DNA of 64,000 bases from Eubacterium_B sp034180045 (GTDB lineage Bacteria; Bacillota; Clostridia; Peptostreptococcales; Anaerovoracaceae): contig JAXFOY010000023.1 of the NCBI GenBank assembly GCA_034180045.1, forward strand, positions 1 through 64,000, given 5' to 3'. Within the stretch, counting starts at the first letter, position 1, and each line of letters begins with the position of its first letter. The position numbers and the translations under genes are program-made. This document shows, piece after piece, positions 17,159 to 25,560 of the stretch. The notes under the pieces were generated by a model. It was not told the origin of the DNA. It worked only from the letters and a program-made list of their open reading frames with translations, and ran no database searches.

Positions 17159-17955
17159 ATTTTTATCATCTCTCCTATCGTGTCTCGCTCCAACACGAAC
17201 ATTCTAAAATCGCGATTATCGGCATATCCCGCTTCCATCAGTTTGTTTTTTATCGTCAGATATGCCTGTCTTGGCGTGTTGTTTTCCCTGCTGAGATGCG
17301 ATAGCGCTATCTGCGGGATACCCTCCTTTGTTCGTTCCTCTAAAGCCCGGATAATTATATCCGCGGCGGCTTCATTTGACAGATGTCCTTCATCACCTAG
17401 AATTCTCATCTTCAGCGAGTACGGATAGCCGCCCATGAGCAGTATGTTGCGCTCGTGGTTTGCCTCAAGGACATAGAGATCGGAGTTTACCAGGTAGTCA
17501 AAGGCATCCTCGGTTATGCACCCGGTATCGGTTACAATTGTTATACGCCTGCCCTCGTGCATCAAAGAGAACCCGATTGGTTCTGCCGCATCATGCGAAA
17601 GTGAGAAAGGAGAAACCTCAATGTCCCCTATTGAAATTGCAGAAAAAGTATCTACGGTAAAGGTTTTCTCGGGTGAAATCTTGTCTGAAATCGCATCCAA
17701 CGTCCCCTGTGAGGCGTACACCAAAGCATTTTCAGCCTTTTTGCTGACCATCCTCACGCTCTTTATATGATCTGTGTGTTCGTGCGTAATCAAAATGCCG
17801 TCGAGGTCGCCAGGTTCAAGACCGCATTTTGACAGCCCCTCGAAGACCTTCTTGCCTGTGATTCCCGTATCGATAAGTAAATAAGTAGTTTCAGAGCTCA
17901 CCAGATAACAATTCCCCGAGCTTCCACTCGCAAATGAACAAAATTTGAATGCCAT
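17155..17955 (-). CDS. walJ: WalJ/YycJ-type metallo-beta-lactamase-fold hydrolase
   Basis: A 266-residue MBL-fold protein beginning FCSFASGSSGNCYLV, with the metal motif THEHTDHIKS and the downstream metal residues DTGCI and EANHE. The YycJ/WalJ group resembles exonucleases/phosphodiesterases and is linked to cell-wall homeostasis and DNA replication through the walRK operon; no walRK genes are seen here. It is coupled to rlmH. AAAGGAAATAT precedes the ATG. The exact substrate is unknown. Confidence 0.85.
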   Translation of the reverse strand: MAFKFCSFASGSSGNCYLVSSETTYLLIDTGITGKKVFEGLSKCGLEPGDLDGILITHEHTDHIKSVRMVSKKAENALVYASQGTLDAISDKISPEKTFTVDTFSAISIGDIEVSPFSLSHDAAEPIGFSLMHEGRRITIVTDTGCITEDAFDYLVNSDLYVLEANHERNILLMGGYPYSLKMRILGDEGHLSNEAAADIIIRALEERTKEGIPQIALSHLSRENNTPRQAYLTIKNKLMEAGYADNRDFRMFVLERDTIGEMIKI

Positions 17956-18032
17956 TATATTTCCTTTAATTTTTTAGTACGAACTTGAATTCATAAATAG
18001 ATTATACCACAAAATTCCCCGTTTACATTTCA

Positions 18033-18061
18033 TTGAAAAGATATTTGAGCTGGGGTATAAT
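18033..18061 (+). promoter_or_regulatory. Promoter of rnhA
   Basis: TTGAAA (18033-18038), exact 17-base spacer, TATAAT (18056-18061). The -10 box ends only 6 bases before the ATG, so the transcript would start at or beside the start codon. Confidence 0.7.
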
Positions 18062-18067
18062 TTTAAT

Positions 18068-18610
18068 ATGAGTATTTTGAGAATATATACGGACGGAGCA
18101 TGTTCTGGAAACCAGAATGAAACGAATATAGGCGGTTGGGGCAGCATCCTTGAGTTTGGCAACAGTCAGAAAGAACTTCATGGAGGCGAGCTTAACACCA
18201 CAAACAACCGCATGGAGCTCACCGCGGTCATCGAGGCGCTTAAGATTCTCAAGCGTGACGGTCTCATAATCGAGATTTTTACCGACAGTTCTTATGTTGC
18301 ATCCTGCTTTAGAGACAAGTGGTATGTAAACTGGCGCAAGAACGGATGGATGACTTCCGGCAAGAAGCCTGTGGAAAATCGCGAACTTTGGGAGGAGCTT
18401 ATAAGCCTTGTGGAGAAGAACAAGGTCAATTTTTTCCGTGTCAAAGGACATGTCAACCTTTCCTCTCCTAACACCAATATAGCCGAGCACTACAAGAAGT
18501 TCAAACAGTGGAACGGCAGCCACTTTAGTATGGACGATTTCATCTATATAACAGAGAAGAATAATAGAGCAGACGCCCTCGCCAATATAGGCATGGACGA
18601 GCTGCGATAG
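18068..18610 (+). CDS. rnhA: Ribonuclease HI
   Basis: A 180-residue RNase HI that cuts the RNA strand of RNA-DNA hybrids. Catalytic acids are visible: Asp9 (YTDGAC), Glu in NNRMELTAVIEAL, Asp in FTDSSYV, and the last Asp in NRADALAN. The usual KGH segment (VKGHVNL) is present. Compared with the roughly 150-residue E. coli enzyme there is an insertion of about 30 residues (LSSPNTNIAEHYKKFKQWNG, then SHFSMDDFIYITEK) between the KGH motif and the last Asp. No ribosome binding site is seen, in keeping with a leaderless mRNA. Confidence 0.92.
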   Translation: MSILRIYTDGACSGNQNETNIGGWGSILEFGNSQKELHGGELNTTNNRMELTAVIEALKILKRDGLIIEIFTDSSYVASCFRDKWYVNWRKNGWMTSGKKPVENRELWEELISLVEKNKVNFFRVKGHVNLSSPNTNIAEHYKKFKQWNGSHFSMDDFIYITEKNNRADALANIGMDELR

Positions 18611-18712
18611 AATCGAGAAAACGAGTATGTAATTGCAAGTAGCTCTTATGAAACCGTTCTATTTGTTTTTTAGATTATTTTCCAATTTGCGACATTATTC
18701 ATAATCTCAAAG

Positions 18713-18754
18713 AGCCCCTACATACCGACTCGTGCCGATGTGTAGGGGCTTTTA
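18713..18754. terminator. Bidirectional terminator after rnhA and the MMPL-partner gene
   Basis: AGCCCCTACA (18713-18722) pairs with TGTAGGGGCT (18741-18750), followed by TTTTAAT on the plus strand. It serves the two convergent units. Confidence 0.8.
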
Positions 18755-18774
18755 ATATAGGGGTATTTGAAAGC

Positions 18775-20853
18775 TTATTCGCCTATGGATGAAGTTTTAT
18801 ATACAAACGTTACATTAGACTTTGTACCATCCGTCTTTCCCGCAAAATTGTCGTATGATATTGCCATATCTGACATCGCATTTAGCCTTACGGAAAGCTC
18901 TCCAAATTTGCCGTTGAACAACTCAACAACCTTCTGCACTCCATCCTTGTTGAATCTATTCATGCCTTCAGACAGCGTCTTCGCTCCATCGTTTAATTGC
19001 GATATACCGTCTATAAGCTTATCTCCGCCTACCATCAAAGCCTTTACTCCCGCTTCTAAGGTTGCAGCTCCGGCCTTGAGCTGTCCGCTCTTTTCTGCGA
19101 GCTGAGATGCGCCGCTGTTTATCTTCTTTGACCCCTTTGCTGCCTTATCCACACCCTCTGTGTACTGCTTTAATCCAAAGTAGAATTGATTACACTTGTC
19201 AAGCTGAGCCTTAAGTGCTGTCAAGCTGTTCGCTCCGGTCTTTGCCTTTGCTACGGCTTCCTGTATGCCCTGAAGCACTGCCGCCGAATTCATGGTTTGC
19301 TCAATCTGATTATTGATTTCCTGACTTACCTTTGACTGAATAGTGCTCTTAACCTGCTCCGAGTTCATCTGCACTGCTACCGCATCGTCGATTTGCTTTG
19401 CTTCAAGTGCTGAAATTACGCCTGAAGCGACAGCATTTTTATATGACTCCACGCTCAAGGATATTCCCGATGCACTGAGTACGTTTTGAAGCACTTGCTC
19501 CTTGACCTTTTCCGTAACTATGGCTGCTATTTGGGCTTCGTTTTGGTAGACTTGAGCCTCAACAGCCCGGCGTGCCTTCTGCGTTGCCATGGCCCTGACA
19601 TTGCCCTCATCCATATTCTTTATGATGTCCGTCAAAACGCTGCTGTAATTTTCCTTTGTCATGGGCACCGCTCCAAGACCTCTGGTGCTGAGCTCTATAT
19701 TTGCCTGTGCGATTAATGAATCGAATATCTGAGCGGCTCCGTTGTTAAGCTGCTCACTCTTTTCGCTCAGAGCCTCAAGCCCCTCGTTTAGCGCGCTTGT
19801 TCCCGTGTATAACTCCGCTACACCGTCTGCAAACTGCTTAGCTCCGTTGTTTAAGCTAACAGCCCCCATGTATAGCTTTATAGTTCCATTTTTAATCTCG
19901 CCCGTCTTCTCAAGAAGTGTACTAAGCCCCTCGTATAGCCTGCTGCTTCCTTCTGCAAGCTTATTTGCCGAGTCTGCAAATTCGTTCAGCTGTGCCTTGA
20001 TTCCATCAAGGCTCGATAGCTTTTCCTTTGAAACATTTGCGAAAAGTTCATCAGACACTACAGTTATGGACGTCTCTATGGAGAAATTCTTTACATCGGC
20101 CGTCACCTCAAATGTATCGGGAATATTCAAACTGTTTGCCGAATCACCGAGATTTTCCTTCATTCCGGGAAGCGCAAAACCCATAACTATATTTCTCTTG
20201 CCGTCGTTTATTACTCTACCGTTTGTCACCTCGACATTTGAGAATGTCTTATCGTCCAGCACAATACCTGTAACAGCTGAAAAAGGAACATACATTATTA
20301 CATTTTGACCGTCGATATTTACAGTTCTCGCCTCGTTATTTTTATATGAATACTTGATTGTGACCCTTCCGCTCTTTCCTGCGAGCTCCTTTGCGCTCAC
20401 ATTCTTGCCTCCTAGAGTATAGCTTACGGAGATATCCACAGGCAGCTTCTTATCCGCCTCTCCCTGATAGTAGACATCCTTACCCTCTGCATTCCAAACT
20501 TTCATATTATTCTTATCGATTACATATTTAGTATCATCCTTGACATTTTTGATGTTTTTCAGCTCGCTGCTATCCTCAAGTTTACCAGCTTTTTCGGTGT
20601 TTTTAAGCCACTCGCTGACAATTATCTTCTCAGGGCTGCCGTCACTGCCTGATATTACATAGACGGTTTCATCCTTTTCTCCCTTGCTCACCTTACCCAT
20701 TATTTGAGATGAACTCTGCGCCTTTCCCTTCTCTGTGCCGCCTTGCTTTTGATCTGCATATGCGTATCCGCTGAATGTAACGCTGCTGCACACGAGCGCC
20801 AGGGACAGTGCCGAGGCAACAATTTTTCTGTTAATCACCTTATCCTTTTTCAT
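18775..20853 (-). CDS. Secreted heptad-repeat protein, MMPL-transporter partner (YhgE-like)
   Basis: A 692-residue exported protein with a signal peptide (about residues 1-33, cleaved after GYAYA). Residues about 295-375 and 590-660 carry repeats of the type L-x-x-G-x-x-x-L-x-x-G (NGTIKLYMGAVSLNNGAKQF; AGAATLEAGVKALMVGGDKL) that form the long helical rods seen in YhgE/Pip-type proteins. Unlike YhgE, no C-terminal membrane helices follow, so the protein is probably periplasm-like or wall-side and soluble or pulled in by its partner. It starts 2 bases after the MMPL gene, so the two are co-transcribed and probably form one envelope export or remodelling device (inference). Confidence 0.65.
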   Translation of the reverse strand: MKKDKVINRKIVASALSLALVCSSVTFSGYAYADQKQGGTEKGKAQSSSQIMGKVSKGEKDETVYVISGSDGSPEKIIVSEWLKNTEKAGKLEDSSELKNIKNVKDDTKYVIDKNNMKVWNAEGKDVYYQGEADKKLPVDISVSYTLGGKNVSAKELAGKSGRVTIKYSYKNNEARTVNIDGQNVIMYVPFSAVTGIVLDDKTFSNVEVTNGRVINDGKRNIVMGFALPGMKENLGDSANSLNIPDTFEVTADVKNFSIETSITVVSDELFANVSKEKLSSLDGIKAQLNEFADSANKLAEGSSRLYEGLSTLLEKTGEIKNGTIKLYMGAVSLNNGAKQFADGVAELYTGTSALNEGLEALSEKSEQLNNGAAQIFDSLIAQANIELSTRGLGAVPMTKENYSSVLTDIIKNMDEGNVRAMATQKARRAVEAQVYQNEAQIAAIVTEKVKEQVLQNVLSASGISLSVESYKNAVASGVISALEAKQIDDAVAVQMNSEQVKSTIQSKVSQEINNQIEQTMNSAAVLQGIQEAVAKAKTGANSLTALKAQLDKCNQFYFGLKQYTEGVDKAAKGSKKINSGASQLAEKSGQLKAGAATLEAGVKALMVGGDKLIDGISQLNDGAKTLSEGMNRFNKDGVQKVVELFNGKFGELSVRLNAMSDMAISYDNFAGKTDGTKSNVTFVYKTSSIGE

Positions 20854-20855
20854 TT

Positions 20856-22952
20856 CTATACCTCCTCTGCAAACCTGTTTTTACCTATCTGTCTCATGCT
20901 TCCGGTTGTCTTGCAAATCACCTTATCAAATACATGAAGCATCGCCGGCAATATGAATATTACTGCAAGCACACTTATGATTGCGCCTCTGGACATCAAA
21001 GTGCACAGCGACTTTATCATATCTATATTCGAGTACATAGCAACTCCGAAAGTCGCCGCAAAGAATCCGAGACCGCTGACGATTATCGACGGTATCGATG
21101 TCGCCAAAGCGATATTTATCGCAGAATCCGTATCTTTCCCACCGAGTCTTTCCGCCTTATATCTGGTAGTCATCAAAATAGCATAGTCCACCGTCGAGCC
21201 CAGCTGTATCGTACTTATGCAGATTGGCGCTATAAACGGCAGCGACACATCCATGTAATGCGATAACCCAAGATTTATGAATATAGCAAACTCTATTACT
21301 GCAACAAGTATTACAGGTATCGAAGCACTCTTGAATACAAAGAGTATAATCAGGAATACCAGAAATATCGAAACCGTATTTACTATATCAAAGTCTCTGC
21401 TTGTCGTCTTTATCAAGTCATGGGTCGCAGGAGCTTCACCTATCAAAAGACCGTCCTTGTCATACTCCTTGATAATCTTCTTAGCGTCGGCTACCTGCTT
21501 ATTTACCGGATCCGACGCCACTTCATACTCCGATGTAATCATTATGAGCTGATATTTGCCGGATTTTAGTTTGCTGCTTAGCTCCTTTGGAATAAATTCG
21601 TCAGGAATCGTTCCGCCTACCAAGCTGTCAAGTCCCATTGCAACCTTGATTCCCTTTAGATTACTTATTCTGTCCGTCATCCCGGTGACATCCTTGTTGC
21701 TAAGCTTTGAGTTAACCAAAGCCATGTACGTGCTTCCAAGCTCAAAGTGTTCCTTTTGTTTTTCATTCGCAATCACGCTTGGGAGATTCTTAGGAAGAGA
21801 ATCGCCTATATTGTAATAGACCTCTTTGTTAGCCTGGTTGTATGCAAATATTGCCGGAATCAATACGATGAGGAAAATACCAATCTGAATAAACGGCTTT
21901 GCTGTTACCTTTTTTGCAAATGCGCTCATATCGGGTATCAAACTTCTATGTCTGGTCTTCTCTATGAATTTATCAAATGTGAGTATCATAGCCGGCAATA
22001 TGGTCACACAGCTTATAACTCCGAAGATTACACCCTTTGCCATAACGATGCCCAAATCCATACCAAGCTTATATGTCATAAAGCAAAGTGCGACGAAGCC
22101 TGCAACCGTAGTAATCGAGCTTCCGATAACCGCGCTCAAGGTCTTGTTTACCGCCTCTGCCATCGCTTCATAATCGTCTCCTGTTATTTCCCTCTCCTCT
22201 TCATATTTGTGCCAGAGGAATATCGAATAGTCCATTGTAACCGCAAGCTGAAGCACCGACGAAAGCGCCTTTGTTATATATGAGATATCACCCATGAATA
22301 TGTTCGAGCCCAGATTCCACATTATCGCCATACCTATGCCGGCAAGGAAGATAAAAGGAATCAGCCACGAATCCAGGAACACCATCATCACTATAGTTGC
22401 AAGAAGTACTGCAAGCCCAACATATATAGGTTCCTCTTTTTCGCACAAGTCCTTGAGATCTGTCACCAGTGCCGACATTCCCGTCAAAAAGCACTCCTTT
22501 GCGGCAACATTCCTTATGTCTTTTATCGTCGTCATCGTATCTTCTGCGGATGTTGAACTGTCAAAGAAGATGACCATCAAAGTCGCATCACCGCTGTTGA
22601 AGGCTCTGTAATACTTCTTTGGCAGAAGCTCCATCGGAATCTTTCCATTTGAAAGGCTGTCATACCAAATGACGGAATCGACATGTTCAATCTTCTCTAT
22701 CTTTGTTTTGAGCCGAATTATATCCTTTTGCTCCATGCCCTCGACGACCATGGTTGAGACTGCACCTTTACCAAATTTGTCTAACAAAATATCCTGTCCC
22801 TTGACCGTGTCCATATCCTTTGGCAGATAGTGGAGCATGTCGTAGTTTATCCCGGTGCCTATCATTCCGAAAAATGACGGAATCAACAGCAAAATGCCGA
22901 TAATCAGTATTAGTTTATTGTGTTTTACCGTTGCCTTTCCAAACCTTTTCAT
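20856..22952 (-). CDS. MMPL/RND-family transporter
   Basis: A 698-residue transporter with two homologous halves. Each half has one helix, a large extracellular loop, then a bundle of five or six helices (MMPL domain). SSITTVAGFVALCFM and TSIPSIIVSGLGFFAATFGV are the matching core segments of the two halves. Relatives export lipids or hydrophobic compounds using the proton gradient. Paired with the secreted heptad-repeat protein and preceded by a TetR gene and a possible operator, it looks like a regulated envelope or efflux unit. Substrate unknown. A terminator lies between it and the tetR gene. Confidence 0.88.
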   Translation of the reverse strand: MKRFGKATVKHNKLILIIGILLLIPSFFGMIGTGINYDMLHYLPKDMDTVKGQDILLDKFGKGAVSTMVVEGMEQKDIIRLKTKIEKIEHVDSVIWYDSLSNGKIPMELLPKKYYRAFNSGDATLMVIFFDSSTSAEDTMTTIKDIRNVAAKECFLTGMSALVTDLKDLCEKEEPIYVGLAVLLATIVMMVFLDSWLIPFIFLAGIGMAIMWNLGSNIFMGDISYITKALSSVLQLAVTMDYSIFLWHKYEEEREITGDDYEAMAEAVNKTLSAVIGSSITTVAGFVALCFMTYKLGMDLGIVMAKGVIFGVISCVTILPAMILTFDKFIEKTRHRSLIPDMSAFAKKVTAKPFIQIGIFLIVLIPAIFAYNQANKEVYYNIGDSLPKNLPSVIANEKQKEHFELGSTYMALVNSKLSNKDVTGMTDRISNLKGIKVAMGLDSLVGGTIPDEFIPKELSSKLKSGKYQLIMITSEYEVASDPVNKQVADAKKIIKEYDKDGLLIGEAPATHDLIKTTSRDFDIVNTVSIFLVFLIILFVFKSASIPVILVAVIEFAIFINLGLSHYMDVSLPFIAPICISTIQLGSTVDYAILMTTRYKAERLGGKDTDSAINIALATSIPSIIVSGLGFFAATFGVAMYSNIDMIKSLCTLMSRGAIISVLAVIFILPAMLHVFDKVICKTTGSMRQIGKNRFAEEV

Positions 22953-22976
22953 AATTTATCACCCCTACATTTTATC

Positions 22977-22990
22977 TATCCTCAAGGATA
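22977..22990. promoter_or_regulatory. Possible operator upstream of the MMPL gene
   Basis: TATCCTCAAGGATA is a short inverted repeat 25 bases before the MMPL start; a candidate site for the adjacent TetR protein. Short enough to be chance. Confidence 0.35.
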
Positions 22991-23024
22991 ATATATCTAA
23001 ATTTGCCTAATAAAAATGGACAAT

Positions 23025-23055
23025 AAAAAATCAATGCCCAAAATTTAGGCATTGA
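23025..23055 (-). terminator. Terminator after the tetR-type gene
   Basis: Minus-strand stem TCAATGCC/GGGCATTGA with TAAATTTT loop followed by TTTTTT. It uncouples the regulator from the MMPL genes. Confidence 0.8.
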
Positions 23056-23074
23056 CCTGTTTTTGTCTAATATA

Positions 23075-23635
23075 TTATCTTGTTTTTGCGTTTTTTAGCG
23101 CATTTTTTACGCTGTCATACATTAAAACGCGAATCCTTCGTATAAATGATTCCGGCTCATCTTTCATTCCGCGCTGTAACCACTCGAGGACTATTCCAAC
23201 GGCGGCGTGTTTGTAGAATATGATGATGAGGTCCTTGTCTTCATTGCTGACATCTATCCCGACAGCCTGCTGATTGACGTACCTTGCAACACTTTGAGTA
23301 GATACATTGTATAAGTAGCGCTCAAGCATATCCCTGCTTATCGAGTTATATACATTGAATATAAGCCTTTTATTTTCGAGTGCAAAACGCGAAGCATCTA
23401 TGAATATACGCTCCCAGTCGTCATCATCCTCAGGAATCTGCTCAGCAATAGCCTCTGTTTCAGTTTCAAAAATATCCGCTAACAGCTCATATATATCCTT
23501 ATAGTGATAATAAAATGTGTTGCGGTTAACCCCGCAATCCTCTACCAAATCCTTAACCCTGATTTTTTCGAGCGGCCTTTCGTTCAGGGCACGTATCATC
23601 GCCTCCCTGAGAGCCTTCTTTGTTAAGTTTGACAT
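23075..23635 (-). CDS. TetR/AcrR-family regulator (DhaS-like)
   Basis: A 186-residue regulator with the N-terminal helix-turn-helix VKDLVEDCGVNRNTFYYHYKDIYELL (residues about 24-49) and a helical C-terminal domain. The YYHYKD pattern and C-terminal FYKHAAVGIVLEWLQRGM are typical of the DhaS-type TetR group. It probably represses the MMPL pair downstream, which reads in the same direction after a terminator (inference from position). It starts 27 bases after the SanA-like gene, so those two may share a transcript. Confidence 0.82.
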   Translation of the reverse strand: MSNLTKKALREAMIRALNERPLEKIRVKDLVEDCGVNRNTFYYHYKDIYELLADIFETETEAIAEQIPEDDDDWERIFIDASRFALENKRLIFNVYNSISRDMLERYLYNVSTQSVARYVNQQAVGIDVSNEDKDLIIIFYKHAAVGIVLEWLQRGMKDEPESFIRRIRVLMYDSVKNALKNAKTR

Positions 23636-23662
23636 AATCTACCTCTATCAAAATTATCGACC

Positions 23663-24370
23663 TTACTCGCCGTGCGAAACGCTGCCGTCACCGCTGAGTG
23701 AAATTTTCTCACCGCCGGTTGCTTTGTTTTGACCAAACACCGATTTGAAAAAATCCTTATTTCTTGCCAAAATTTCTCTAACTTCTCTATAACTATGCCC
23801 TGAAAAAGAATGTTGATCCGCACTTACTCCGATTGCTTGCATTCCCATTTTTTCGGCAATGTAAAGCGCTCTGTACTCGTGATACTTTTGAGTAACTACA
23901 ATGAGTTTTTTTACATCAAATATCTCTTTTGCTCTCACCATCGATTCTGAAGTTGAAAAGCCTGCATGGTCACAGAAAATATCGCTTTTCGGAATACCGC
24001 TTTCAATGCAGTAGTTTAGCATAACATGAATTTCATTATGCTCCATTCTCCCGTTATCACCTGTAAGCAATATTTTTGCCGCTGCCCCCTTTTTATATAG
24101 AGCTATACCTGCATCAAGGCGATCTTTTAGAATCGGAGACGGCGTATTCCTGTTAATAATTCCGGCTCCCAAAATCATAATGCAGTCCGCCTCTTCACCT
24201 TTAAGTTCTGCTAATACGGTGTCTGAGATTTCATTTTTCGGGGTATCTATGGAGTAGTGCAAATTTGCACCGCCCGTGTGTCTTACATAGAAATTAATTG
24301 AAATAGCGATAAGTATTATCAGTATCAAAGTTATAGCTATGTGTTTGAAGGTTCTTTTTATTATCTTCAT
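23663..24370 (-). CDS. SanA/YdcF-like DUF218 membrane protein
   Basis: A 235-residue protein with an N-terminal membrane anchor (about residues 11-30) and a DUF218 domain: CIMILGAGI, SPILKDRLDAGIALYKKG, KILLTGDNG, STSESMVRAKEIF, VVTQKYHEYRALYIAEKMG. In E. coli SanA such proteins affect envelope permeability to vancomycin; the chemistry is unknown. The longest frame starts 16 codons earlier, but GAGGTC lies 8 bases before the ATG at 24370, and this start puts basic residues (KIIKRTFKH) directly before the helix. The palindrome GTGCAAATTTGCAC in its coding region is explained by codons. Confidence 0.78.
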   Translation of the reverse strand: MKIIKRTFKHIAITLILIILIAISINFYVRHTGGANLHYSIDTPKNEISDTVLAELKGEEADCIMILGAGIINRNTPSPILKDRLDAGIALYKKGAAAKILLTGDNGRMEHNEIHVMLNYCIESGIPKSDIFCDHAGFSTSESMVRAKEIFDVKKLIVVTQKYHEYRALYIAEKMGMQAIGVSADQHSFSGHSYREVREILARNKDFFKSVFGQNKATGGEKISLSGDGSVSHGE

Positions 24371-24461
24371 CAAATTTGACCTCATCATTTTGCAAAATTC
24401 TAATATATATGGTATCATTCATATATATTTCGCGAATTGTTTATTTTCTTGGGAGTAAAGC

Positions 24462-25511
24462 ATGAAAAAATTTACAGTTTCAACATCAACACCATATGAC
24501 ATCCTTATAGGCCGTGACCTCATATACAATATAGGCGAACTTTTGAAGCCGGTTTTCTCACCAAGACGAGTTTGTATTATCACAGACAGCACAGTCAACG
24601 GACTATATTCGCAGGTAGTTATGACATCTCTCATAGAGTCAGGATACCAAACATCTAAAGTGCTTTTTCCATCAGGGGAACACTCTAAGAATCTGACCAC
24701 ATATTCCAATATACTTGAAGCCCTTGCTGACGAGGGCTTAACCCGCAGTGACTTAATTCTAGCCTTAGGAGGTGGCGTTGTATGCGACCTTGCAGGCTTT
24801 GCCGCGGGTACATATATGCGCGGTATCAACTATATAGTGGTTCCGACGACGCTCCAGGCATCTATAGATACTGCCATCGGCGGCAAAACCGGAATTAACC
24901 TTCTCGGAGGCAAAAATTTGGCAGGAGTTTTTTGGCAGCCTTCACTTGTAGTGTGTGACAGCAAGATTTATGAAACTCTTCCAAACGAATGTCTCCTTGA
25001 CGGAATAGCTGAAGCTATCAAAAACGCGGTAATCGCAGAAACCGGGCTTCTAAACCATTTGCGAGAGCGCAATTATGAATATGTAATCGAAAGATGTATT
25101 TCTATCAAAAAGTCCCTTGTTGAAGCAGACGAAAGAGAGACAAGCCTCAGACAGCTGCTGAACTTTGGACACACAATCGGACACGGAATAGAAAAACTGA
25201 CTTCATACACGGTAACTCATGGGCAAGCTGTGGCAAAAGGAATGATTGCTGAAGCAAAGGGTTCATATGCATTGGGGCTGACCCCCAACGATATTAGCGG
25301 CGAATTGACTGAAATTCTACAAGAATTCGGATTCGACACCTCTTTGGACTACGATGCCAAAGAAATTTACAAGCTTGCGCTGAAAGACAAAAAAATCAGG
25401 GATGGTCAAATCAATATGATAGTTCCCGACTCAGTTGGCAAATGTGCGCTGAGAAAACTTTCTCTTCCTGAACTTGATGAGCTTATTGCTCTTGGGCTTA
25501 GTCAAAAATAG
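24462..25511 (+). CDS. aroB: 3-dehydroquinate synthase
   Basis: A 349-residue shikimate-pathway enzyme converting DAHP to 3-dehydroquinate with NAD and a metal ion. Motifs: FPSGEHSKNL, LALGGGVVCDLAGFAAGTYM (NAD loop), VVPTTLQASIDTAIGGKTG, and the metal residues in DGIAEAIKNA, NFGHTIGHGIE and THGQAVAKGM. It stands alone, divergent from the SanA-like gene and followed by its own terminator, with no other shikimate genes in the window. GGGAG lies about 8 bases before the ATG. Confidence 0.95.
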   Translation: MKKFTVSTSTPYDILIGRDLIYNIGELLKPVFSPRRVCIITDSTVNGLYSQVVMTSLIESGYQTSKVLFPSGEHSKNLTTYSNILEALADEGLTRSDLILALGGGVVCDLAGFAAGTYMRGINYIVVPTTLQASIDTAIGGKTGINLLGGKNLAGVFWQPSLVVCDSKIYETLPNECLLDGIAEAIKNAVIAETGLLNHLRERNYEYVIERCISIKKSLVEADERETSLRQLLNFGHTIGHGIEKLTSYTVTHGQAVAKGMIAEAKGSYALGLTPNDISGELTEILQEFGFDTSLDYDAKEIYKLALKDKKIRDGQINMIVPDSVGKCALRKLSLPELDELIALGLSQK

Positions 25512-25535
25512 ATATCTTATATATCCGATAAATTT

Positions 25536-25560
25536 AAGGGGCTTTATAGCCCCTTTTGTT
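25536..25560 (+). terminator. Terminator after aroB
   Basis: AAGGGGC/GCCCCTT stem with TTTATA loop followed by TTGTTTT; also just beyond the convergent LtaS-like gene. Confidence 0.8.

Noticed and set aside
24258..24271. GTGCAAATTTGCAC, similar to the ornithine-activator palindrome
   Set aside because: It lies in the coding region of the SanA-like gene (codons for GANLHY), has a different centre spacing, and no -24/-12 promoter is nearby.
24419..24829. 136-codon minus-strand frame overlapping the start of aroB
   Set aside because: Antisense to a clear aroB; proline/serine-rich shadow without a start signal.
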